A DNA stretch of 64,000 nt from Ornithodoros turicata. Taxonomy: Eukaryota; Arthropoda; Arachnida; Ixodida; Argasidae. Both the position numbers and the translations under genes were made by a program. Positions 13,701 to 25,700 of this stretch are shown piece by piece (within the stretch, counting starts at the first letter, position 1; each line of letters starts with the position of its first letter). The notes below the pieces were generated by a model, which worked only from the letters and a program-made list of their open reading frames with translations, was not told the DNA's origin and searched no databases. The stretch is taken from the NCBI RefSeq assembly GCF_037126465.1, contig NC_088209.1:9122052-9186051 (forward strand). The letters are read 5' to 3'.

Positions 13701-16700
13701 GGTGTTATGACGGCGAAAATATGTCGGTAAGCGGTAAAACGACATGTAAACAAAGTCACATGACCTCAAAATGACGTTTTCTATGACGTGCGACCAGGAC
13801 AAGATGGCAGTTTTGCCAAAAGCACCCGCTTGAGGGTAGTTACAACAATGGCGGGTTTGTGTCACCCCTGTGGCCTCAACGAAAGATGATCTAGTAGACC
13901 GTGGCGTTCGTGGTGTTCGTGGTTTGACCGTTTGGCGCCGCCATTCAAACACATGTAGTGAACGGTGCAGGAGTCTGCTGCGAATACTCAATATGCGTCC
14001 ACGTAAACTACATCGAAGACGGCATGGAAGCGATACTTCACGCAAGTTTATCACGGAATCTGAGACAACGACATAGGAAGGCCTCAACAAGAACATTAAA
14101 CTGGCGTTTTGGTATGCTGAGGACGGCAGCGTGGCTGGAACCGGGCAGAAGTAAAAATGCGTGGAGGTAAGCTCAGTTATCTCATTCAACGTGGTGACTG
14201 CTCCTCAGGAGTACGCATTCCTAGAGGGCATTGGATTTGTGTACATTGAGTACAAGCGTCTTCTAGTCAGCTTTATCGACTTTTTTGTGCAGAAACCGAG
14301 AGTGGCCTTATTACGACTGGAAGAAAATATACCCATACCTCGTGTTTTGAAGTGCAAAACTTTATTTCGGTAGACCAGTTCCTCCCATTGTTTCGACTGA
14401 CCGCCGAATCCGTCCATGCATCGCGTCAACTGTAGTCAGTTTCATGTTACTGTTTGCGTGAGGTGTTCGGTCTAACGTCTAAAATTTTAAAATGATTGAG
14501 GTGTATAAACTAACGGTAAGGGTACGCTGATATCGGAAGTACTGTATTGAAGCTTCCAAAATTGTGTATTTAGAATATTGTTGATCTCCCGCTAGAGAAA
14601 ATTATATCTCCCTCAGCAAACCATGAAATATCATATTTGTTTACTAGTTGTAGTATCCTCCACGCCTCTTCATTTTTTGGTACACTCTTAGAAATGAACT
14701 TCACCACAGAGCACGCTCCTAGCCAACCATCATCCCGAATGACAACGTTCTCGCCCCCGATTTGCTGAAAACGGGAGGAGGAGCCTATTTTGTACCATTA
14801 TGCACGGCACAAAATAGGCTCCTCCTCCCGTTTTCAACAAATCAGGGGCGAGAACGTTGTCATTCGGGATGATGGTTGGCTAGGAGCGTGCTATGTGGTG
14901 AAGTTCATTTTTAAGAGTGTAGGGGTGCACTCTTAAAAATGAACTTCACCGCATAGCACGCTCCTAGCAAACCATCATCTTGAATGATATCGCTATCTGC
15001 CCTGATTTGTTGAAAACGGGAGGCGTACGCCATTTCTGTGACACTTATGCTGTTCATAATTGTCACAGAAAAGACGTACGCCCCCCGTTTTCAACAAATC
15101 AGGGCAGATTACGATATCATTCGAGATAATGGTTGGCTAGGAGCGTGCTATGCGGTGAAGTTCATTTTTAAGAGTGTGGGAGATGAGGAAAGTACGACAA
15201 ACACTTAGGACAGAATGACATTTCTTGTCTTGCAATTTTGCGCTGTGCACACTGTTAAAACAGAACTTCACCACATAGCACGCTCCTAGCCAACCATCAT
15301 ACCGAATGATATCATTCTGTGTCATGATTTGTTCAAAACAGGGGGGAGGCGCCTATCTGGGACAAGATAATCTGTCCCAGATAGGCGCCTCCTCCCATTT
15401 TCACCAAATCAATGCACAGAATGATATCATTCGGAATGATGGTTGGCTAGGAGCGTGCTATGTGGTGAAGTTCTGTTTTAACAGTGCATGGTTTTTAGGA
15501 ATTCAAGCTGTATTTGTTTAGGTCTTGCTCGATTGTGCATTTGTATTGCATCTTTTTTACAACTTTCTTGCGCTGCAAGTCAAATTATGCTTTATGCTCT
15601 TAGACAATCGCGTTTGTATGGTGACCCAAAATGCATGACTACTCTGGATGCATGACTACCATGCATCTTTATTTGTAGACGACTTTTTTCTGTTTTTACG
15701 GACTTGAGACATTCTTCTTTCAGAACCTTCTGCATGCTGAACATTCTGTACCAAACGTAAGACCGTATAAACACCATGTAGATGTGTTTACGGTCTTACA
15801 TTTGGAACAGGAAGTGCAGACTACGGAAGGTGCATAAAGCAGAATGTGTTAGGTCCATAAAAAGATCATGAAAATTAAAGCAGCGTTCGTTATTCTCATA
15901 TTGAAATTCTATATGGCTCGCAATAGTGGTTTCTTCACAGCGATATGCTTTATCATAACTAAAACAGCTTATCCCGCCCAGTAGTCACCATTACCTGCGA
16001 GTATAAATTAATACTCCAACTGAACTGAGCGTGTGTATCACAGTTGTGGTTTTCTGGCCTAGATTATGATTTTTATTGCACCATATGCCTGTATTCTAAA
16101 ATGTGTGCTCCTTCATCCAATTTCCGCACACACATGCTTTGCCTGCTTTTCCAAACAAGAGCATATGTCGCATCGTAATGTCACAATTGAGATTATGAAG
16201 TTCTTACTTTCTTCTCTTTTTTCTTTCAGATGCATATACACGATATCTTAATGAGAGGCCCTCCGATCCACCGAAGGCTACAAGGCTGAGTTCTTTTGTT
16301 CTGCACATGCGATTTTTTTGAACGATTTAAATAAAGAGTGAACAGATTACACGGATTGCCACTTGGTGTAGAACATCATTTCTTTACTGTCTCCTGCAAA
16401 TCTTATAAGAACATTTGGAATGAGTCTTGTGAGAAACAAGCTATAAGAATGTCTATGAGAAACCCTTAAAAGAAACTTTATGAGATCTCATAGAGATCCG
16501 ATAAGAAATTTTATGAGAAAACTTGTAAGAATTTGGGCAATAATCCCATAGAATTTCTCTTAGGATTCTGTGAGACATTTCTTGTGAGAATTCCTGTAGG
16601 ATTTTTCAATAGGTAGGAGAAAGGCTCTTTCAGAACACCCAACAGCCGAGTAGCAGACGGCAGCGGAATACAGACAACATTTCTCTAGGGCTCTAGGAGA

Positions 16701-19700
16701 ACGCTCGCTGATTGGCCTAGAGTCTAGGCCAATCAGCAAGCGTTCTCCATCGCGTCAGCGCGAGGTTCCAGGCACATCAAAGGCTGGTACTGCTCTTCGC
16801 CACCGTTGCGCACGAGCGCTTTTTGCGGCGTATTTTAAATTCAATTTCTACGATAATTATGACTTTGTGGTGTGAATTACTTCGCACGGTGCATCTTACT
16901 GGCCTACTTCAAGCAGGGCTGGGCACTATTATAATACTTTGTATTATAATAGTATTATTGTAATACATTTTTGTATTATTATTACGTACTATAATAAAGA
17001 TTTTAAAAATGTATTTGTATTAGTATAATAATACGCAGAAACGCGTATTACAAGTATTATAATACCCCAGTAATATTTCTCGGATTTTGATGTGTTCGTT
17101 CACCCCGAATGCGCTATCAGCATGGTGATAATCCGGTCAGGTGGGTCAGCACACCACACGTTTTTGGTCGTCATCTCTTTGAACACCTACTCTTTCGGAG
17201 ATTAGTCAGTGTACACTCTCGGGTCAAATTACCCAGGAAGAAAGGAGCAATCGGAAGTGTTTCTAGCTCTGTGTCCAAGGTTAATGTACGCACCAAGGCA
17301 GGCTTCTACACTCTTAGAAATGAACTTCACCGCACAGCACGCTCCTAGCCAACCATCATCTCGAATGATATCGTCATCTGCCCTGATTTGTTGAAAACGG
17401 GAGGCGTACGCCATTTTTGTGACAATTATGAACAGCATAAGTGTCACAAAAAAGGCGTGCGCCTACCGTTTGAACAAATCAGGGCACATAGCGATATCAT
17501 TCGAGTAGATGGTTGGCTACGAGCGTGCTATGCGGTGAAGTTCATTTTTAAGAGTGTACTTCTGGTACGAGGGAAATCTTCGCCCCTCCCTCCCACGCCT
17601 GGAGGGGGGGGGAGGGGCAGCTCAGGAGGGACAGTTGCCCTCAACCCTGGCTAGGCTTAGAAGGGACATGTCTTAGACGTCTTGTGGTTCAATATGCCAC
17701 AAGACGTTCTTTGCTTCGACCATACACACTCTTAAAAATGAACTTCACCACATAGCACGCTCCTAGCCAACCATCATCCCGAATGACAACGTTCTCCTCC
17801 CTGATTTGATGAAAACGGGAGGAGGAGCCTATTTTGTGCCATTATGCACGGCACAAAATAGGCTCCTCCTCCCGTTTTCAACAAATCAGGGGCGAGAGCG
17901 TTGTCATTCGGGATGATGGTTGGCTAGGAGCGTGCTATGTGGTGAAGTTCATTTTTAAGAGTGCAGGAGAGCACTCGAAGCAGGGGCGGATCCAGACCCT
18001 CGGTTTGAGGGGGGGGGCGGTGTCTTTGTCGGGGCGCGTAATAGGGGAGGGGAGAGAGGGAAATCCAATGTATAAACTGACTGTCCCCCCCCCCCCCCCA
18101 GGATCTACCACTGACTCACAGATTGAATTTTTGAGAAACTGTTATTAAAGCCAAATAATCAGTAATGCATCTATTGTTTCATATACCAGGCACTGTAAAT
18201 CGTGAAATAAATGTTGTGTACGCCCTGGGCTTTTCAAAAAGTTATGTATTCCTTTATTACCATAATTCCTGCTCCGGCGCTGTAGGGTACTTATGTAAAT
18301 AAATAAATAATGTATTATAATACAGCATTAGTATTATGTATTATAATACACATTTTCGAAAAGTATTTGTAATACGTGTTTTTGTGGAGTATTATGTATT
18401 AGTATTATACAGTCGACCCCCGTTTATCCGGACTTCATTTATCCGGATCCCGCGGTATCCGGACAAAAGGCACGGGAACGGATTTTCCTCCATGTATTTT
18501 GTTCTCGTTTATCCGGACTTCAGCTTCCGGACTCGGACAAGAATTCCAGGGAACGAAAGTAGGAAATTCTTGTAATCCAGCTTCAGTTATCCGGACTACC
18601 GTGAGTAAGAAAAGACGCTGACCCCGCTTCGTCACCCTTTTCGCTGTGTTGGGGTTATTCCCGTCACACGTCAGGGACCTACATTCCTCCGTAGGGGAGA
18701 TAACCGTGCACGATGACCCCCTTTTCTATTTGTGTGCATTGGGTCACGTTGACCAGTCGAGTCATTTGGAAATATCTCGAGCAACTGTCCGGTTCTAGAA
18801 GGGAAAACTCCAATCCGAGGGCCTGCTGCTTACGGCCCGTTGGCCGATGAAGACATTCCCCTAGCTGAGCTGCGATCCCTGATGCAGAGGCTTACTGCGA
18901 CTGCCGTAGATGATGCTGCGGTTTCTGACTACGTTGACGTTGATAAGGATGATGACGCGTGTGCAGCTATGACTGATGACGTTGTGATTGCTGCTGTTGA
19001 TTCCGATGATGTGCAGCAAGACGGTGCCGAAGACGCCAGTGAGAAACAAGGCTTCGACATTGAGGTCCGCTCAGACATTCTGCGAGCAGCGCAACAGCGT
19101 GACTCAACTCAATGCAATTAGCAAAAGTTTGCAGGAATCGAGTGCCTACACCACTATGTAACAGCTGTCATTGACGAGATTTCTGTGTTTTAATTAAACC
19201 TTGCTCTGTAGGACCTTTCTATTCGGTCGTTTCATTTATCCGGATGCCCCGGTATCCGGACGATTTCGCCGGGAACGGCACCGTCCGGATAAACGGGGGT
19301 CGACTGTAATACGAAAAAATAGTAAAACTGACCACCCCTGCCTACTTAACAGTTTTATGGGCACCGTGCACTAGCGAGAGGACGCTGCGGTCGCTTGATC
19401 GACAGCGCCACCCGTGGCGATTTCGCGCGTAACGGTCTGGTACTGACGCCGTATCGGCGCCTTCGCGTATGTAGCTTTGGTGCGTACGGGTGTTTTCCCG
19501 AATTTTATATATCGGCTTTGGGCTTTGGACTCATTAACCCGTGAGACTATTTGTGTGAAAGTGGTTTGCCACGTAAAATGTATGCGATGGGGAAGCCTTT
19601 TGCACGTGGAACATTATGTGTCTATGCACAATGTGTGACACAGTGTGTAGCGCAGACAAGCGTGTAGTATTCGTGGCCCGTATTTACGTGAAGTTAAGTG

Positions 19701-22700
19701 CATATTTATCCGCAAGGGACTACCAATTATAGACTACACATCAGAGACTAGCTACGTCCAGTACCTGCGCTATGAGGACAGAAATCTCGCACTGAAGAAT
19801 TCACATGAATAATCACAGTCAACAACAAAATGGAATATACATTACGAAGATAGCGGAAAAAAACGTTCTCATTTCTTTCTTATGCATAATCCGTTAACGT
19901 GATGATGCACCGTGAGAATCAGTTTCTTAGTCAAATTATTCCCAATGTTGCATCGCTCATGCAAGTCGTGGGATTCCCTTTTAGCCCTTTGTGCCTGCAT
20001 TTGATGCACAGCCACAGTAATAAAAATCAATCAGTCAATCAAGATTGTTTAAGGATATAAATAAGGCGTGTTTTTGTTTGAAACTGGATATGTAATGATA
20101 ATAATGTTTTATTAGTGCTAAAAACGACCAGAGCGGCCTTAGTATAGGTGAACATAGCGCATCAGACACATTGTCGCAAATTGCAACATAGAAGCAGCCA
20201 GAAATATCACGCGAAAGAAACACAAAACATAAACTATACTAAAAAATAAAAAAATGACAATAATTAAGAAGAAACAGTGAGGTTGCTGTTCGACAAACGC
20301 ATGATTACTTTTGTGTGTGTTTGCGTGTGTGTGCGCGGACGAATAGGAAGGAGCAAAGAACCACTTGTAAACCGAGATCACAAGATTTGGCAACAATAAT
20401 AAGATCATAGGGAGAGAATGCACCTACATAGAATCATGACGGCTTACGAAACGCAGCTCGGGGAGGACAAATAATTCCCTGTGTTCGCATGCAAGCTTTA
20501 TATTGAAGGAAGACGAGGTACAAATCCAGTCTTCGCCGACACGCCGCAAAATTAGGGTCAGAGTAAAAGAGATAAATACTGTACGACATATGGCAGACAC
20601 TAATTTTAGCCAAGCTCCACGATGTTCATTGGTCATTCATTGGTGTATTTCGCAACTTTACACGTCAGTTGCTGTGCTATAAGTTCGCATCGTGATGCTC
20701 AACTGGTCATTGACAAATATACTAAATGAAAGGAATGAGTTCTAAGTTTGAAACAACAGATTTGAGCGGCACGTTGGGTGGATTGCCGTGAAAGCGCTCT
20801 CTCAAATACGTGATCGGCGGGACGATACAGCGAGAAGGACGAAAACTTCACGTCAAGTTGCCTCTCTATCACAGCAACTTGGTTGTCGTGGCAGATTATC
20901 ACATAGAATTAGTTTCCATTTTGTTTTCCCATTTGACTTTCTATGCAGGCAGCTTCAAATCGCTCTTTTCGAACGGCGAAACTAGCACAGCACTGCTAGG
21001 CACTGCTGGCTGGTACCAGCGCATTACGCCGCGTTTCCTCTCAAGGAGTCGCTGTCGTCGACAGAAAACTCTAGCGCACGGTGCCCATAGGAAGAAAACC
21101 GGGTGTTAAAAATGACTTCTGTGCTACTCTAAAGTTATGACCTCGTACCAACAGGCCCAGCTCTCCTCGTTGCGGGAGATTACTGTCATGAGGAAGGGGG
21201 GAACATTCCTCCTCGTTTCGTTATATCCTCCTACATAGATATCCTCCTATATAGATATTCTCATAAGCGAGTTCCCATGGTTCAAAGCGGCGCTAGGCCC
21301 TCTGAGATCTTCCGAATAAGGGGGTCCACAGGAAAATAATTTAAGGGGTGCTCGCTAGGGGAGTGTTGGGAGCGTCTGATTCAATCAATGTTTGGGATGA
21401 ACATGTCGAACACATACAATGTAAGAAGGGAGTTGCCTCAGGACAGAAGCCGCCGATATTTCGAACAGAGACTGTTCTTCTTCTGGGCACCGTCCTCATC
21501 ATTGGCATGGTATTTAAAGGGTTAGGTGTGACGTGTTTAAAGGTTCATGCGAATTGTGGGTCAACAGCCCGGAGGGAAGAAAGGTCCGTACGGGTTTTTA
21601 CGGCGGGAGTGAATGGCTGCTTTGTTAGAGTGTGGAGGGGATTATGTGAACGTAGTGATCTAGGCTACAGACCGGTTGCAGAAAAATGGAAGGTTCACGA
21701 ACACGTGGACGAAACGGGACAACAGGCAAGAATTCGCAAGCATAGCGAAAGATAAGGAGGTTAGTGGTTACGTGGGGAAAATTCCAGAACGAGCAATTTT
21801 TTTAAAATATATATTTGTAATACAAAGTTGTGGCATGCAATAAAGAGAGCAGAAAGCAGTGGCCATGCAGAACATAACAGATGATAATGGAGGTAGATGG
21901 GAAAATCATATTTTATTTGTGAAGTGTTTCTAGGGTGCCTTGTGATTTGTTGATACCGGACGGGTGAAGAGCGTTGAACTTGTATATGAGATAAGACTCC
22001 CTATCACGTCTGTCACGTGTGGATCTAAACCCGGTTTCTAGAATATATAGTTTAATGTTGTCAAAATTGTGACCAGGAACGTTAAAGTGTTCGGCGACTG
22101 CTTTGGGAAAGCAGTCGCCGAACACTTTAACGTTCCTGGTCACAATTTTGACAACATTAAACTATATATTCTAGAAACCGGGTTTAGATCCACACGTGAC
22201 AGACGTGATAGGGAGTCTTATCTCATATACAAGTTCAACGCTCTTCACCCGTCCGGTATCAACAAATCACAAGGCACCCTAGAAACACTTCACAAATAAA
22301 ATATGATTTTCCCATCTACCTCCATTATCATCTGTTATGTTCTGCATGGCCACTGCTTTCTGCTCTCTTTATTGCATGCCACAACTTTGTATTACAAATA
22401 TATATTAAAAAAAAATTGCTCGTTCTGGAATTTTCCCCACGTAACCACTAACCTCCTTATCTTTCGCTATGCTTGCGAATTCTTGCCTGTTGTCCCGTTT
22501 CGTCCACGTGTTCGTGAACCTTCCATTTTTCTGCAACCGGTCTGTAGCCTAGATCACTACGTTCACATAATCCCCTCCACACTCTAACAAAGCAGCCATT
22601 CACTCCCGCCGTAAAAACCCGTACGGACCTTTCTTCCCTCCGGGCTGTTGACCCACAATTCGCATGAACCTTTAAACACGTCACACCTAACCCTTTAAAT

Positions 22701-25700
22701 ACCATGCCAATGATGAGGACGGTGCCCAGAAGAAGAACAGTCTCTGTTCGAAATATCGGCGGCTTCTGTCCTGAGGCAACTCCCTTCCTACATCTCTACC
22801 GGTTCGCTGGATTTCTACCCATCTACATACAATGTAAGAAGGGAATGGACCTTTTCCGAGTAAGCGTATGCGCATGCCCAGCCATTGCGTCCGCCATCTT
22901 TGAGTGGAAAACATCACTCTGGAGCATTGATAAGACACATATACCGTCCACTCCTATTGCACTCGACTTTCAGTACATTGTGCTGCTTGGGTTAACAAAC
23001 CGAAGAAGGAAACTTAACATTTGCCGCTTGCGTCGATCCTTACTGCTGTCGTATGAATGTGTGTATGAGTGTGCAAAAATGTAAGAGTGAAAGGAGGATG
23101 AGTGAGAGAGAGTGACTGGTTTGTCCCTTCAGATGACGCACCCTGGAAGTCGCTGAGAAGGCGTGTTAGCTTAGCTCAATTGATAGAGCCCTGGACCGGT
23201 AATCCAGAAGATCTGGGTTCGAGTCCTCCAGCTGGCTAACCTTTTCAGTGACTTTCAAGGAAACTTAGAATTTTTAGGAAATATCGTAAATGATAAGACG
23301 GGCATAAGGAAGGAAAGATATCTGAAACCCCTCTGTATATTTCTCCAAGATCCGGTCATTATAAGAAAATCCAGCCATACAGGTGCAGAACAGATGTTTT
23401 CTTTACTCGTTTTTCCCGAAAACGATAGACGACTGGAATCGTCTTGAGTGCTGACCGGAGAGGTCGGTTTGCTGTGTTCGCATAGTGTTGTACAGGTGTT
23501 TGTGCTTACCGATGTCAATATTGTTACTTTCTTGGTTATTGTACCCCGCTACTGTAATGCCGTACTGTAGCGTATACGCATAAATAAATAAATAAATAAA
23601 AATTATTCAGTCGGGGGATTTTCGTGAAACACCCGGTATAGGAAGGCATTAAGGCATGCCTTTCTTCGTTTTCTTATGGAATCCTCGAAGAGCTCTAAAC
23701 AGAACTCCGACCTGTCGTCGCTTTGCGTTCATCATAATTCATCCTCTCATATTAACCTGTGTGAAGAGGAGTAGGGCCCTGTGGCTACCGCAGGGAAATC
23801 TCCCACGTTATCATCACTTTTCCTTCATTTATTGTCGTTGTTGTTGTTTCTTATGCCCCTGGCGATGAAACTTCCTGCTCTTCTTCATTTAAATATAGTT
23901 GTTGTTATAAGCTCGAGGAATCCTACTCAAACGTCAATGAACGTCATAGAAACAATGGAAAGTTCCGCACTCTAGAACTAAGTATGGGGATTAGAGCATA
24001 TCTTTACAACCAGCAACGCAAAAGGTTGCGTGGTCAATGCGTGAAGCGTGAGATTCGAAAGCTGTTCTTGCGGTTTTACTTTGCCAGTCCCTGCCTGTTA
24101 TCCGTTTATGTGGAACTTGTTTTATTATTGTCATTGTTCGCAATATATGTACTTTAGTAACTGATGCATATGTTATATCCAACTTGCACCTAGTGAGGGA
24201 GAGTGAGCAAGAGCCATGCCATCTCTCCCACATCGTGATTCGTGGAATAAATTGTTAATTCATTTCACAGTAAAGAATTTGGAATAAAAGTTTTTGAACT
24301 GGAGTTCTTGCGTTTGCTATTTGGAAAGTAGCTGTAAAGTAACTATATAAGTTACTTCTAACTGTAACTTAACTAGATACTCTTTGTGCATGCCAACTGT
24401 ACTTGTAACTTATATAGTTACTTCACTCGTGTAGTAACTGGAACTCAGTTACTTTTTCAAGTCACTTTTCCTGCAGCCAGGAACATCCGTTACCTCGAGA
24501 ATTTCGGGACGTTTATGTGCCTGATTTAGCAGGGTACGGTGATAGAACACTGGCATCGAAGCGTTTGTGATGGCGCGCTGCACCTGCGGTATTATGTTCT
24601 CATTCGGAGAACGGGCCACCAATACGTGAAAAAGGTTGTGCAGAACAGTTCAGAAGGTTGCGCAACAAACAGGTCACTCTGCACATGTGGGTAACCAGCT
24701 GCTAGCAAATGATACAGGTGAGAGCAATTTGTGTACAGTTGGTATGAAAACCCCAGAATAAATGATGATCAAATCAAAATGATCAAAATAATGACCAAAT
24801 GATGATCAAAGCATTACGACGCAAGCAAGGGCGTAACGATGTTAATGGTATCGTTTACTTGAGCTTGAGGTTAACTTCTAAAGCAGGGCGCCGTCGGCAT
24901 TAAAATGGGTGCTACCCCTTCTGGGACCTTCAGTAGATACCTTTTAGAGAAAAATCTGCAACCGAAGCGGGTCATTTGTTGCAGTCATTAATTGGTTTCG
25001 GTTTACATATTTTTGTCACGGCTGGTCGCGGTGAAGCGCAAAAGGACGCTCTTTCACTCCCATGTCCACCAATGAATTACATCCTTTTGCGATTCGCCGC
25101 GACCAGCCGCGACAAAAATACGTCGTAAACCGAAACCAATTAATTACTGCAACAAATGACCCGCTTCGGTGGCAGATTTTTCTCTAAAAGGTGTCCACTG
25201 AAGGTCCTAAAAGGGGTAGGACCCATTTTAATGGCGACGGCGCCCTGCTTTAGAAGTTAGCTTTTTTCACGAAACTTATTTGAATTTTTATTTAAATAAT
25301 GAGCGCCTACCGCTCATTCACGCGGTGCGCATCTTGTAGGCGGTATTGGACAGATACTCGTAAAAAAGAAAGTTATTCGATTGGTGCACCGGTTCGCGAA
25401 TTAGTTAGCCCGGGGATTTAACTGAGACACCCGGTATATAGGGACAGGAACACAAAACGCAAGTATAGACAGGGCAATGTTCCTGTCACGTGCAACGCAA
25501 TGATACCAGCAACCAGAAGAAATTCTGCACGAATTGAAGGCGTCTTTGTTTCACGTGCGTCTTCTCGTGCCAGACAGTGGTAAATTTTTGTCGCACTGCA
25601 GCCGACCAGTTGTGATTCAATCCAAGAATAAACAGCCAGTCGTTCCCTTTCTGCTTTCTGTGTTGGGCGACCGCGCGATTAAACAACCCCGTGGGCAGAC

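Noticed and set aside
13692..14189. 165-codon minus-strand ORF
   Set aside because: No domain, no matching splice phase with the Ly6-type gene; overlaps plus-strand ORFs of equal quality.
18435..18635. Minus-strand ORF over the Tigger end
   Set aside because: It translates the terminal TATCCGGA repeats of the transposon and shows no protein motif.
20139..20423. Hydrophobic minus-strand ORF considered as an alternative signal-peptide exon of the Ly6-type gene
   Set aside because: No phase-1 donor in frame after the hydrophobic part; the exon at 33411-33468 fits phase and donor consensus.
21348..21755. ORF of 135 codons and its mirror at 22457-22705
   Set aside because: It reads the Penelope 3' noncoding region backwards; the same peptide appears on the other strand because of the palindrome.
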